Origin: JACJWR01 sp963842975
GTDB taxonomy: Bacteria; Actinomycetota; Actinomycetes; S36-B12; UBA10799
NCBI GenBank assembly: GCA_963842975.1
Contig: CAWJIH010000008.1
Coordinates: forward strand, 149,653 to 213,652
Direction of reading: 5' to 3'
DNA: 64,000 bases
Numbering within the stretch: the first letter of the stretch is position 1; each line of letters begins with the position of its first letter. Shown one piece after another: positions 37,598-47,389 of the stretch. A program made the translations under genes and the position numbers. The notes under the pieces were generated by a model. That model was not told the DNA's origin. It did not search any database and worked only from the letters and a program-made list of their open reading frames with translations.

Positions 37598-39547
37598 GTG
37601 ACATCGACGTTGGCGGCTCTCCCGCTCAGCGGTGACGTTGGCGGGCCCGCCGAACTGCAAACCCTCACCGCTGCCAGCGGAGTGTTCTCCTACATCTGGC
37701 TGCTCATCGGGTTGCCGCTGTTCGGCGCTGTGTTCCTGCTACTCGCCGGTCGGCGAGCAAACAAGTGGGGCCACTGGTTCGCCATTGCGATGGTCTTTAC
37801 TGCCTTCGCCCTTGGCGCCACGATGTTCTTCACGATGCTGGGGGAACCGGCGGCATCACGTGGTGTGCAGCAGACGTTGTACACCTGGTTCGAGGTCGGC
37901 GGGCTGAATGCGGAAGTTGGCTTCCAGCTAGACCAACTGTCGATGATCTTCGTTCTGTTGATCACCGGTGTCGGTGGCCTGATCCACATCTACTCGATCG
38001 GCTACATGGCCGAGGATGCGCAGCGCCGCCGATTCTTCGCGTACCTCAACTTGTTTATCGCGGCGATGCTGCTGCTGGTGCTCGCGGACAACTTCATCCT
38101 GCTGTACTTCGGCTGGGAAGCTGTGGGTCTGGCGTCGTACCTGCTCATCGGCTTCTGGCAGTACAAACCCACTGCGGCGGTTGCAGCCAAGAAAGCCTTC
38201 GTGATGAACCGGGTGGGGGACTTCGGATTTGCGCTCGGAGTTTTCCTCATCTTCGCAACCTTCGGCACAGTGGCCTATCCGGAAGTTTTCGCTGCGGCAC
38301 CAGAAGTCTCCACCTGGACGCTGAACATCATCGGGCTGCTGCTACTTGTCGGTGCGATCGCGAAGTCCGCACAGTTCCCACTGCATGCCTGGCTCTTCGA
38401 CGCCATGGAAGGCCCCACCCCAGTTTCGGCATTGATCCACGCCGCCACCATGGTGACCGCTGGCGTGTACCTCATCGCCCGCGCGAACCCCATCTTCACG
38501 GTGGCCACCACCGCGGCCACCGTTGTCGTCATCGTGGGTGGGATCAGCATCATCTTCGGTGCGGTCATTGCCATGGCCCGCGACGAGATCAAGAAGGCCC
38601 TGGCCGGATCCACCATGAGCCAGATCGGCTACATGATCGTGGCCGTGGGGTTGGGTCCCGTCGGATATGCCTACGGTATTTTCCACCTGCTCATGCACGG
38701 TTTCTTCAAGGCGACACTCTTCCTCGGCGCCGGCTCGGTGATGCACGGCATGAACAACGAAGAGGACATGCGCCGATTCGGTGCGCTGCGCAAGGTGATG
38801 CTCGCGACCTACATCACCTTCTTCGCCGCCTATTTGGCCATCATGGGTATTTGGCCGTTCGACGGCTACTACTCCAAAGACAAGATCATTGAGGTGGCCT
38901 TCGGCGCGAACATTGTGGTCGGAATGGTGACGCTGGTCGGCGCAATCCTCACCGCGGCCTACATGACTCGCATGATCGTCATGACCTTCATGGGCAAGTC
39001 GCGCTGGGATGACGGTCAGCACCCGCACGAATCACCGATGTCGATGACGATTCCGCTGTGGATCCTCGGGGTGCTCTCGACGGTCGCGGGCATCCTCCTG
39101 GCAGAGGTGTTCTCCATCGTGAATTGGCTGACGCCGGTGCTGGGATACGAGAAGACGGAACTGCCAATACCCGAGTGGGCCTTCTCGCTGATCGTGCTTT
39201 CGCTGGTACTGCTCACGGTCTTCGTCACCGCCAAACAATTCGCGCGCGATGTTCCGCGCACCCCGCCGCAGCACGTCAGCGTCTTCACCAAGGCGGCGCG
39301 AGTGAACCTCTACGGAGACGCTTTCAACGAGGCGGTGTTCATGCGACCGGGCCAGTATCTGACGCGTTCGTTGGTGTGGTTCGATCACTCAGCCGTGGAC
39401 GGCTTCGTCAGCGGATCAGCCGCGGCAGTGGGCGGTGCGTCCGGCCGACTGCGGCGCTGGCAGAACGGATACGCCCGAACCTACGCTTTGTCAATGTTGG
39501 GAGGTGCTGTCCTTGTGGTCGGCGCCCTGTTCCTGGTGAGGCTGTGA
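37598..39547 (+). CDS. nuoL: NADH-quinone oxidoreductase subunit L
   Basis: About 649 aa, the largest antiporter-like proton-pumping subunit. Seen: YFGWEAVGLASYLLIGFW, NRVGDFGFALGVF, KSAQFPLHAWLFDAMEGPTP and a long C-terminal amphipathic region. GTG 37598 is preferred because GGGGAGG stands five bases before it. ATG 37568 and TTG 37559, the latter overlapping the nuoK stop, are alternatives adding 10 or 13 residues. Confidence 0.95.
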   Translation: MTSTLAALPLSGDVGGPAELQTLTAASGVFSYIWLLIGLPLFGAVFLLLAGRRANKWGHWFAIAMVFTAFALGATMFFTMLGEPAASRGVQQTLYTWFEVGGLNAEVGFQLDQLSMIFVLLITGVGGLIHIYSIGYMAEDAQRRRFFAYLNLFIAAMLLLVLADNFILLYFGWEAVGLASYLLIGFWQYKPTAAVAAKKAFVMNRVGDFGFALGVFLIFATFGTVAYPEVFAAAPEVSTWTLNIIGLLLLVGAIAKSAQFPLHAWLFDAMEGPTPVSALIHAATMVTAGVYLIARANPIFTVATTAATVVVIVGGISIIFGAVIAMARDEIKKALAGSTMSQIGYMIVAVGLGPVGYAYGIFHLLMHGFFKATLFLGAGSVMHGMNNEEDMRRFGALRKVMLATYITFFAAYLAIMGIWPFDGYYSKDKIIEVAFGANIVVGMVTLVGAILTAAYMTRMIVMTFMGKSRWDDGQHPHESPMSMTIPLWILGVLSTVAGILLAEVFSIVNWLTPVLGYEKTELPIPEWAFSLIVLSLVLLTVFVTAKQFARDVPRTPPQHVSVFTKAARVNLYGDAFNEAVFMRPGQYLTRSLVWFDHSAVDGFVSGSAAAVGGASGRLRRWQNGYARTYALSMLGGAVLVVGALFLVRL

Positions 39548-39548
39548 C

Positions 39549-41096
39549 GTGGAGAGCTTCCCGTGGTTGACCACCCTCGCCCTGGTGCCGCTCATCGGCG
39601 CCATCGTCATCGCCTTCATGCCCGAGTCGGCGGATATTGCCGCCCGGAAACTCGGCGTGGTGTTCTCCCTGATCCCGGTGGGGATCGTCATCGCGATGGG
39701 GTTGCTGTTCGACCCTGACTCGACTGAACCTTTCCAGTTCACCGAAAGCGTTCCCTGGATTCCATCGCTCGGCGTCAACTACGCACTCGGCGTGGATGGC
39801 ATCGCGCTGGTCCTGCTGGCGATGACCGTCGTGTTGGTGCCGATCGTGCTGATCGCCGGCTGGCACGAGTCCGAGGACTCGCCGACCGGCGCCAGCCCCA
39901 AGGGGTACTTCGCCCTGGTGTTGGCCCTGGAGACGGCGATTATCTTCGTCTTCGCCACCACCGACGTCTTCATGTTCTACGTGTTCTTCGAAGTCATGCT
40001 GATCCCGATGTTCTACCTGATCGGTCGGTATGGCGGGCCGCAGCGGCAGTACGCGGCGATGAAGTTCCTGATCTACAGCCTGCTCGGCGGGCTGTTCATG
40101 CTCGCCGCGATGATCGGCTTGTTCGTCACCTCCGGCCGGGAGACTGGCGAACCCACCTTCGACATCTTGTCGCTGGCTGGACTGAGCATGGACGACAACA
40201 CCCAGCGGATGTTGTTCCTCGGATTCTTCTTCGCCTTCGCGGTGAAAGCGCCGATGGTTCCCTTCCATACCTGGCTGCCGGATGCCGCCTCCGAAGCGAA
40301 ACCAGGCACCAGCGTGCTGATGGTGGGCCTGATGGACAAGGTCGGCACCTTCGGGATGCTCCGTCTGGTGCTCCCGATCTTCCCGGAGGCAAGTGCCTTC
40401 TACGCCCCGGTGATCATGGTGTTGGCAGTGGTCAGCATCATCTACGGCGCGCTGCTGGCAATTGGGCAAACCGACATGCTTCGTCTGGTGGCGTACACGT
40501 CGATTTCCCACTTCGGCTTCATCGTGCTGGGGATCTTCGTCTTCACCACCCAGTCGATGTCCGGTGCCACGCTCTACATGGTCACCCACGGCCTCACCAC
40601 CGCAGCTCTGCTCATGCTGGTCGGATACCTGATCCGGCGCCGCGGGTCGAAGTACCTGTCTGACTACGGCGGTGTCCAGACGGTGGCCCCGGTGTTGGCA
40701 GGACTGTTCCTGATCGCCGGCCTCGCGTCGGTGGCGCTGCCAGGTCTGGGCAGTTTCGTCAGCGAATTCCTGGTCCTCATCGGTACCTTCAGTCGCTACC
40801 CCTGGCTTGCGGTGGTGGCCACGTTCGGCATCGTGCTCGCCGCGATCTACATCCTCTGGTGGTATCAGCGCACGATGAATGGTGAGGTTTCGCCGGCCGT
40901 CAAGGGATGGTCCGACGTCAACTTCCGCGAAGCGGTCGGTGTGGCACCCGCCATTGTGCTGCTGGTGGTCATCGGCATCTTCCCGCAGACCCTGCTGAAG
41001 GACATCAACCCGGCGGTGGAGCGAACCATGGTTTCTATCGGTCAGACAGATCCAGAACCCAAACTTGAGACCGCGACGGTAGGGGAGGAGCAATGA
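39549..41096 (+). CDS. nuoM: NADH-quinone oxidoreductase subunit M
   Basis: 515 aa antiporter-like proton-pumping membrane subunit. YFFEVMLIPMFYLIGRYGG-type helix (here VFFEVMLIPMFYLIGRYG) with the key glutamate, and VKAPMVPFHTWLPDAASEA with the key lysine. GTG start one base after the nuoL stop. Confidence 0.96.
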   Translation: MESFPWLTTLALVPLIGAIVIAFMPESADIAARKLGVVFSLIPVGIVIAMGLLFDPDSTEPFQFTESVPWIPSLGVNYALGVDGIALVLLAMTVVLVPIVLIAGWHESEDSPTGASPKGYFALVLALETAIIFVFATTDVFMFYVFFEVMLIPMFYLIGRYGGPQRQYAAMKFLIYSLLGGLFMLAAMIGLFVTSGRETGEPTFDILSLAGLSMDDNTQRMLFLGFFFAFAVKAPMVPFHTWLPDAASEAKPGTSVLMVGLMDKVGTFGMLRLVLPIFPEASAFYAPVIMVLAVVSIIYGALLAIGQTDMLRLVAYTSISHFGFIVLGIFVFTTQSMSGATLYMVTHGLTTAALLMLVGYLIRRRGSKYLSDYGGVQTVAPVLAGLFLIAGLASVALPGLGSFVSEFLVLIGTFSRYPWLAVVATFGIVLAAIYILWWYQRTMNGEVSPAVKGWSDVNFREAVGVAPAIVLLVVIGIFPQTLLKDINPAVERTMVSIGQTDPEPKLETATVGEEQ

Positions 41097-42637
41097 CGGA
41101 CCTGCCCGATCTCGCCGCACCAAGTTTCGACTACGCCGCAATTGCGCCTATTCTCATCATCTTCGGTGCTGGCATCATCTCGATCCTCATCGAATCGTTG
41201 GCGCGTCGCGAGGCACGTCGCAGCGCTGAGATTGTCACAGTGTTCGTCGCCCTGATCGCGGCCCTGGTGAGTGTCTTCACGCTCGCCGGGACCAACATCA
41301 CCACCGCCGATGGTGCACTTGCCATCGATGCGCCGGGGCTGTTCCTGCAGGGCGCCACACTGCTCATCGCGATCATTGCCGCTTTCGTCATGTTCGAGCA
41401 GCGCACCGACCCAGCCGGCGACGCCTTCACCCCGCGGGCGTCCGCCCTGCCGGGCAGTGAGGAAGAGAAGGAATTCGGCGCCCAGGGTTGGCAGCAGACC
41501 GAGATCTGGCCGCTGTTCCTGTTCAGCGTCGGCGGCATGTTGGTGTTCGTCACTGCCAACGACCTGCTCACCATGTTCATCGCCCTCGAGGTGCTTTCGC
41601 TGCCGATCTACCTGATGACCGGGATGGCTCGCCGCCGTCGCCTGCTCAGCCAGGAAGCGGCGTTGAAGTACTTCCTGCTTGGCGCCTTCGGGTCAGCGTT
41701 CTTCCTGTATGGCGCGGCTCTGGTGTTTGGCTTCGCGGGGGTGCTCGATTTCGGTGGCATCGCTGAGGCCGCCGCAGCAATCGCTGGCCCCAACGGACTT
41801 CTCATCGCCGGTGTCGCCCTGATAGCGGTAGGAATGTTCTTCAAGGTCGGCGCCGTGCCGTTCCACCAGTGGGTGCCGGACGTCTACCAGGGTGCGCCCA
41901 CACCACTGACCGGCTTCATGGCTGCCGCGGTCAAACTGGCCGGGTTCGGTGCCTTGATCCGAATCTTCTACGTCGCTTTCGGTGGTACCGCGTGGGACTG
42001 GCGACCGGCCTTCTGGATTGTGGCCATCCTCACCATGTTTGTTGGCGTGGTGTTGGCTTTGACCCAAACCGACATGAAACGGATGTTGGCCTACTCGTCA
42101 ATCGCGCACGCTGGCTTCCTGCTCATCGGAGTGATTGCCACCTCCCAGCTGGGCTTGGCAAGCACGCTGTTCTACCTGCTCGCCTACGGCGTCAGCACGG
42201 TAGGGGCCTTCGCTTTGGTGACGCTGGTCCGCGATTCCGCGGGCGAAGCGACGAAACTCTCCAGTTGGGTTGGGTTGGGCAAACGCTCGCCGGTGGTGGC
42301 GGGAGCTTTCGCGCTGTTCCTGCTGGCATTCGCGGGTATCCCACTCACCAGTGGGTTCACGGCCAAATTCCTCATCTTCACTGCGGGTGTCGGCAGTGGC
42401 GCCACCCCAGTGGTGATTGCGGCTGTGATCGCCAGTGCCATCAGCGCCTTCTTCTACGCCCGCATCATCGTGCTGATGTTCTTCACCGAACCCACCAGCG
42501 ACGACGTTTCGGTGGTGGTGCCGTCAAGCTTCACTACGATCGCGATCGGGGTCTCGGTGGCGGTCACCGTGATTCTGGGTATCGTCCCCCAATTTGTCAT
42601 CGATCTTGCCGAGCAGGCGAGTACGTTCGTGCGATGA
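41093..42637 (+). CDS. nuoN: NADH-quinone oxidoreductase subunit N
   Basis: 514 aa antiporter-like subunit. MFIALEVLSLPIYLMTGMAR and KVGAVPFHQWVPDVYQGAPT are conserved. ATG overlaps the nuoM stop. Last nuo gene; a polyprenyl synthase begins 86 bases later in the same direction. Confidence 0.96.
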   Translation: MTDLPDLAAPSFDYAAIAPILIIFGAGIISILIESLARREARRSAEIVTVFVALIAALVSVFTLAGTNITTADGALAIDAPGLFLQGATLLIAIIAAFVMFEQRTDPAGDAFTPRASALPGSEEEKEFGAQGWQQTEIWPLFLFSVGGMLVFVTANDLLTMFIALEVLSLPIYLMTGMARRRRLLSQEAALKYFLLGAFGSAFFLYGAALVFGFAGVLDFGGIAEAAAAIAGPNGLLIAGVALIAVGMFFKVGAVPFHQWVPDVYQGAPTPLTGFMAAAVKLAGFGALIRIFYVAFGGTAWDWRPAFWIVAILTMFVGVVLALTQTDMKRMLAYSSIAHAGFLLIGVIATSQLGLASTLFYLLAYGVSTVGAFALVTLVRDSAGEATKLSSWVGLGKRSPVVAGAFALFLLAFAGIPLTSGFTAKFLIFTAGVGSGATPVVIAAVIASAISAFFYARIIVLMFFTEPTSDDVSVVVPSSFTTIAIGVSVAVTVILGIVPQFVIDLAEQASTFVR

Positions 42638-42722
42638 GCAGGTTCGCGGGTGCGGAAAGTGCCCCCACCGCATATCGTCTAAGGGCACCGGTTGTGGCAC
42701 TCGCGGTAGAGGAGGAAGTGGG

Positions 42723-43706
42723 GTGACATTCGCCTACCCCGTCGGCGACGAAGCACTGGAGCGTCGGCTCACGGAACGCCTTACCAACGTGGAGCAAATG
42801 CTGCGCGAGTCGGTCAAGAGCCACTACCCGTTGGTCACCGAAACTTCCCAACATCTGGTTCACGCCGGTGGCAAGCGGTTCCGGCCGATGTTGGTGTTGC
42901 TGGCAGCCGAGTTTGGCGATTGGGAATCTGCCGAGGTGCTGCAAGCCGCGGTAGTCGTGGAACTGACGCATCTGGCGACCCTCTACCACGACGACGTCAT
43001 GGATGAGGCCACGCTGCGCCGCGGGGTAGAGTCGGCGAACTCCCGCTGGGACAACACGGTTGCGATCCTCAGTGGGGACTTCCTTTTCTCGCGCGCCTCA
43101 AACATTTTGGCTGACCTTGGCCCGGAGGCGGTACGGCTGCAGGCACGCACCTACGAACGACTCGTGATCGGCCAAATCAAGGAGACGGTTGGCCCCAAAG
43201 GCGCCGATCCGGTCAGCCACCACATCGAAGTGCTCGAGGACAAGACGGGTTCGCTGATCGCCACTTCGGGGCGATTCGGGGCGATGTTTGCCGGCTGCGA
43301 TGAGGCAATCGTGGAGACGCTGACGCTTTTCGGCGAGCGCATCGGGGTGGCCTTCCAGCTGGTGGATGATTTGGTCGACCTCACCAGCCCGGACGACGAG
43401 TCGGGCAAGACCCAGGGCCGTGACCTTCGCGAGGGTGTGCAAACCCTGCCCGCGCTGCTGGCACTGGGATCGTCTGCGCCCACCGATTCGAGGCTGCAGG
43501 AATTGTTGGCTGGGCCGCTGCCAGACGATGCCGACCACGCCGAAGCGCTGGAGTTGCTGCTCGCGCACCCGGCGGTGGGCGAAGCGAGAAGCGAGGCACG
43601 GCGGTGGGCAGATGCTGCCCGGCTGACGCTTGCGCCGCTGCCGGACATTCCCGCCCGTCGGGCACTGGAGCGACTCTGTGACTTCGTGGTCGAGCGCACC
43701 AGTTGA
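42723..43706 (+). CDS. polyprenyl diphosphate synthase (menaquinone side chain)
   Basis: 327 aa trans-isoprenyl diphosphate synthase. First Asp-rich motif LYHDDVMDEATLRRG, second LVDDLVDLTSPDDESGKTQG, plus GGKRFRPMLVLL near the N-terminus. The two residues before the first Asp motif that set chain length suggest a long-chain product, but this cannot be read exactly. Placed directly after nuoN and not far from the men genes, a role in making the menaquinone tail (GrcC/HepT-type) is inferred. GTG 42723 has GAGGAGG upstream; longer in-frame starts overlap nuoN. Confidence 0.92.
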   Translation: MTFAYPVGDEALERRLTERLTNVEQMLRESVKSHYPLVTETSQHLVHAGGKRFRPMLVLLAAEFGDWESAEVLQAAVVVELTHLATLYHDDVMDEATLRRGVESANSRWDNTVAILSGDFLFSRASNILADLGPEAVRLQARTYERLVIGQIKETVGPKGADPVSHHIEVLEDKTGSLIATSGRFGAMFAGCDEAIVETLTLFGERIGVAFQLVDDLVDLTSPDDESGKTQGRDLREGVQTLPALLALGSSAPTDSRLQELLAGPLPDDADHAEALELLLAHPAVGEARSEARRWADAARLTLAPLPDIPARRALERLCDFVVERTS

Positions 43707-43717
43707 CGCTGCTCGAA

Positions 43718-44668
43718 TCAGGTCTTCCGTGCCGTTGCCCGGGCGCGTAGTTGGGCGGCTTTCGCCAGCACCCTGTTGACCGTTTTCGCTTTGGGGAAGG
43801 GGGGCTCTTCCCGACTCATCTCGGCCAGCAGGTCCAGTCGTTGCGGATTGGCCACCGGCGCGGATGGGTCCGGGCGGACCCGCGAACGGGTCAGGGTCGC
43901 GAAGAATTCGAAACTGTCGGTGGGGCGCATCGAGTGCAGCACCATGTCGGTGAAGCCGAGGTGGTGAAGGTCGGACAGCAACAGCTGCAGGGAGTTCGGG
44001 GTGAAGACCCAGCGGTGGATGTCCTGGTAGTGGGCTGCGCTAGTGACCTGATCGATAGTGTGCCGGACTGATGCCCAGGAGCATTGGGCCAGGTTCAGAT
44101 CAATATTGGTCGCCGAATCCCAGACCATCCCGTCGCCGTGGTCGCGCACCGAGTAGAGGTGGGTGTCGATGAAAGCTGCCGGGCCATGGAAGGTTCGGGG
44201 TAGCAGGTGGGCCTCCACCACCTGGCCAGCGGTGCTCACCGGACGAGCCCGGTCGAACGTGAAGCGTTTGTCCGGCACGATCAGGCTGAGCACACCGCGT
44301 TCGGTGAGCAACGTGCTTGCCGCCTGCAGAAAGCCGATCACGTCGGTGGTGTGTTCGATCACGTGGGCGGCGACGATGTAGTCGAAGCGTTGACCGTCGG
44401 GAATCGCCTGGGTGATCGGGCCGCCGGTCCAGACGTAGTCAACCTCCTCGATCCGTTCCAGTTCTGCTTGGCTCAGGCCGACCTCGCGGTATTTGCTCAC
44501 CAGGTCGGCGCGAGTCGCGTGGTCCAGGATGCGGACGTCAAAACCCGCGGATTTGGGTGCAATGGGGTTGTATGAAGGCCCGATCTCCAGGCCGATGCCG
44601 CCCACGTCGACGCCCTGGAGGGCAGCGTGCGCGCGGGCGGGAAGCGAGTCGAGCCGAGGTGACGCCAC
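43718..44668 (-). CDS. class I SAM-dependent methyltransferase
   Basis: 316 aa. The SAM-binding motif I is GLEIGPSYNPIAPK, followed by FDYIVAAHVIEHTTDVIGF (motif II/post-I) and ERGVLSLIVPDKRFTFDR. Methyltransferases with this arrangement are often found in surface glycan or secondary metabolite loci; the substrate is not evident. GTG start. Convergent with the polyprenyl synthase with only 11 bases between stops. Confidence 0.75.
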   Translation of the reverse strand: MASPRLDSLPARAHAALQGVDVGGIGLEIGPSYNPIAPKSAGFDVRILDHATRADLVSKYREVGLSQAELERIEEVDYVWTGGPITQAIPDGQRFDYIVAAHVIEHTTDVIGFLQAASTLLTERGVLSLIVPDKRFTFDRARPVSTAGQVVEAHLLPRTFHGPAAFIDTHLYSVRDHGDGMVWDSATNIDLNLAQCSWASVRHTIDQVTSAAHYQDIHRWVFTPNSLQLLLSDLHHLGFTDMVLHSMRPTDSFEFFATLTRSRVRPDPSAPVANPQRLDLLAEMSREEPPFPKAKTVNRVLAKAAQLRARATARKT

Positions 44669-44746
44669 CGCTTCATAATGTCACTTCGACAACCGCAGCT
44701 AGCGGAGGAATAGATCGCGGCGTGGACGCGTTCAGACCCCGGATAC

Positions 44747-44764
44747 TAGTTGAACATTCAAGTA
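44747..44764. promoter_or_regulatory. palindromic operator candidate before nitroreductase gene
   Basis: TAGTTGAA-CA-TTCAAGTA is an inverted repeat with seven of eight positions paired in each arm. It lies 22 bases upstream of the start codon, where a repressor would block transcription. The half-site resembles operators of MarR-family redox regulators of actinobacteria (TTGA...TCAA type). No regulator gene is adjacent. Confidence 0.5.
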
Positions 44765-44786
44765 CACTCGCCGTTTGGAGGCATCA

Positions 44787-45398
44787 GTGGTCACCATGAC
44801 AGCCATGGCACCGTCAGCGATCGACGACCGTGCCATCAACCTTCTCTTCCATGAGGCACATACCGCCTACGCCTTCGACGACACCGAAGTCACCGAGGAC
44901 GAACTCGCCCGCGTCTACGACGCCATGCGGTATGCGCCCACGGCAATGAACACCCAGCCGTTGCGAATTACGTTCATCCAGAGTCAGGCCGCGAAGGATC
45001 GCCTCATGCCTCACCTGGCGCCCGGCAACCGGCCCAAAGCCGAGTCAGCCCCGGTGGTGGCGATCCTTGCCGCCGACACCGATTTCCACGAACACCTGCA
45101 TCGACTGGCGCCCCACCTGCCTAACGCCAAGGAGCGGTTCGCAGATGACGCTGCTCGGGCTAAGGCAGCTCACTTCAACGCCACCCTGCAGGCCGGCTAC
45201 TTCCTGCTGGCCGTGCGGGCGGCTGGTTTGGACGCCGGACCGATGGGCGGATTCGACAAGGCTGGAGTCGACGAGGAGTTCTTCGCCGGAACCGCGTTGA
45301 AGTCGATTCTGGTGGTCAACATTGGCCATGCCGCGCCGGAAGGCATCCGGGCTCGGCAGCCACGGCTCGAGTGGGACGAGGTAGTCGAAACCCTGTGA
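44787..45398 (+). CDS. nitroreductase family protein (RutE/malonic semialdehyde reductase-like)
   Basis: 203 aa FMN-dependent oxidoreductase. Pattern: AMRYAPTAMNTQPLRITFI near the N-terminus, NATLQAGYFLLAVRAAGLDAGPMGGFD in the middle, and LKSILVVNIGHAAPEG. This matches the RutE/HadB subgroup, which reduces malonic semialdehyde or similar substrates; no rut genes are nearby, so the substrate stays open. GTG 44787 is preferred (GGAGG five bases upstream); ATG 44796 is also possible. A palindrome just upstream suggests repressor control, perhaps by redox or electrophile stress. Confidence 0.82.
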   Translation: MVTMTAMAPSAIDDRAINLLFHEAHTAYAFDDTEVTEDELARVYDAMRYAPTAMNTQPLRITFIQSQAAKDRLMPHLAPGNRPKAESAPVVAILAADTDFHEHLHRLAPHLPNAKERFADDAARAKAAHFNATLQAGYFLLAVRAAGLDAGPMGGFDKAGVDEEFFAGTALKSILVVNIGHAAPEGIRARQPRLEWDEVVETL

Positions 45399-45468
45399 GC
45401 TAGGAGTGCGGGAGTAACGTCCGTTTGGATCTTCTTTTGCCCTCGGTTTCCGGGGGTAGCATCGAATC

Positions 45469-46045
45469 ATGATGCAGCGTTCGCTTGCGGCCGTAGCCGC
45501 CCTGGGTCTGGTGCTGGTGGCGGGATGCGGGTCGGGTACCTCGGACTCGGACGTTGATTCGTCGTCCTCCTCCGAGCAGGCTTCAGCCCGCGGCCGATGG
45601 TGGCGGTTCCGCCGCCGGTGGCGGGGCCGAATGCGGAATCAAGGAGATCGACGGGGTCAACACCCGCACCTTCTGTGGTGAAGGCACCGCGACACTGTCG
45701 GATGGCACCACAACGCTGGAGCTCTCGGACGCCGAGTGCTCCGTGGAGTCCCTCGGCTTTGCCGTCAATGCCGGCACCATCGTGTTGGACCCGGACGACT
45801 CCACCGTCTCGGCGGAAACGCAGTACATCGGATTCGCGATCCCGCCGGTCGAGGGGGACTGGGATGGTGAATCGGTCCCGGACGGCACTTACGAGGGCAT
45901 CATCACTGGAAATGATCGTGGGAAGGACCTGACCGCATCAGCTCAAGGGACCACAATCGTGATCACCGACGGCGGCACAGCTGGCACCGTGAGCGGCACC
46001 TCCCTCGAAGGCGTTCCACTCACCGGGTCTTTCCGTTGCAGCTAG
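45469..46045 (+). CDS. putative lipoprotein, frameshifted
   Basis: Begins with a lipoprotein signal, MMQRSLAAVAALGLVLVAGC, with lipobox LVAGC, then a Ser/Asp-rich linker. At about 45586-45589 (TCAGCCCG) the frame changes: one base too many separates SSSSSEQAS from PAADGGGSAAGGGAECG. The second frame runs to the stop at 46045 with a compact acidic beta-rich domain having four cysteines (ECGI, FCGE, ECSV, FRCS) that could form two disulfides. The function is unknown; it is expected at the outer face of the membrane. The change falls in a short C run, so a sequence error is possible. Confidence 0.65.
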
Positions 46046-46056
46046 CACGAGAGCGG

Positions 46057-47325
46057 TTAATAGCCCAGCAGTTTCGCGGCTAGGTCGGTCATCACTTCGG
46101 TCGCGCCACCGCCGATGCCCAACACCTTGGCGTCGCGGTAGTGCATCTCCACTTCGGCATCGCGCAGGAACCCATACCCGCCATGCAGTTGGACGGCGGT
46201 GGCCACCACTGCGTCGCAGGCCGCGACCGCGGTGTTCTTCGCCAGTGCGGCGCGCAGCAGCAGGCCAGGATCAGGCATCTCGCCCATGGTCGGCTCGGAG
46301 TCGTCCCTGGCCACCAGCTCCGACACCAGCGCGCGGGTGTAGGTGCGAGCGACGTCGGTGAGCCGATGCATCTCCACTAGGTCGTGCCGCACCACCTGCC
46401 GACTGGCCAGCGGTCGGCCGAAAGTCTGGCGCTGCTTTGTCCACTCGACTGTGAGGTCAAGGCATCGTTGGGCGGTGGCATAGGCCGTGACTGCCAGCGA
46501 GATGCGCTCCACGGCGAAATGGCGGGCTAGCGAGGCGAATCCCAAGCCCGGGCCTTCCGTGAGCAGCGACCAAGCGGGCACTACGACGTCGGTGAGTGAC
46601 AATTCGGCAGTGTCGCTGCAGTGCCAGCCCATCTTGGCCATGCGCCGGACCACGGCGAATCCGGGGAGGTCGGTCGGCACCGCGAAAAGCGCCACGCCAG
46701 CTGCGCCCTCGCCGAAGGCGCGCGCGGCCACCACCACGAAGTCGGCTCTGGCGCCGGAGGTGATGTAGGCCTTCGCGCCGTTGATCCGCCACTCCACTGC
46801 CCGGTCCGGACTGGTCTCGACACCGTTCGCATCGAGACCGACCGCGGCGGTGCGGAGCGCTCCGACGTCTGAGCCGCCGTCCGGTTCGGTGACTCCGAGC
46901 GCGGTGATCGCCTCACCGGCAAGGGTCGGACGGATCACGCGGTCGATCAGGGTCGCCGCGCCGATCTCGTCACCGGCGGCCTTGCGCCGGTAGGCGGCGT
47001 CGATGACGTGGGGGATTGAGATGCCGTGGGTGAAGAGTCCCGCGATGAGGCCACCCGAGCCGCCACCACCGAGCACCGCCTCGGTCATGGCAACCACATC
47101 GCGCAGGTCGCCGCCGGATCCGCCGACCTCCTCGGGGTAACTCAGGCCCAGCAGTCCGACTTCGCCCGCAGCCCGGTGCAGCGACCGTGGTAATTCCCCG
47201 GCGGCCTCCCAATCAGCGAGGTTGGGCGCGATTTCCGCGGCAGTGAAAGTGCTTGCGAGGTCAGCCAGCGCTCGGCGCTCGCTGTTGTCCCAATCAAACA
47301 TGACGTCGGTGTCAACTTGACTCAT
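46057..47325 (-). CDS. acyl-CoA dehydrogenase
   Basis: 422 aa FAD-dependent dehydrogenase. Signatures: ALGVTEPDGGSDVGAL (ACAD motif 1), GAKAYITSGARADFVVVAA, RQTFGRPLASRQVVRHDLVEM and the C-terminal QLHGGYGFLRDAEVEMHYRDAK containing the family motif 2. It oxidises an acyl-CoA at the alpha-beta bond; the chain length or substrate is not readable. It stands alone, with RarD-like and kor genes downstream on the same strand direction. Confidence 0.9.
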   Translation of the reverse strand: MSQVDTDVMFDWDNSERRALADLASTFTAAEIAPNLADWEAAGELPRSLHRAAGEVGLLGLSYPEEVGGSGGDLRDVVAMTEAVLGGGGSGGLIAGLFTHGISIPHVIDAAYRRKAAGDEIGAATLIDRVIRPTLAGEAITALGVTEPDGGSDVGALRTAAVGLDANGVETSPDRAVEWRINGAKAYITSGARADFVVVAARAFGEGAAGVALFAVPTDLPGFAVVRRMAKMGWHCSDTAELSLTDVVVPAWSLLTEGPGLGFASLARHFAVERISLAVTAYATAQRCLDLTVEWTKQRQTFGRPLASRQVVRHDLVEMHRLTDVARTYTRALVSELVARDDSEPTMGEMPDPGLLLRAALAKNTAVAACDAVVATAVQLHGGYGFLRDAEVEMHYRDAKVLGIGGGATEVMTDLAAKLLGY

Positions 47326-47389
47326 GGACAGACTCTAGTCGAGCGGCCTGGGTCCGGGTGCGCCAGCCAGAATCGGGCTGTCGGCGGCC

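Noticed and set aside
39408..41141. Long open frame on the minus strand (577 codons) across nuoL/nuoM
   Set aside because: It is antisense to two conserved complex I genes, has a His/Gln/Arg/Asp-rich composition typical of a GC-rich shadow frame, and shows no domain pattern.
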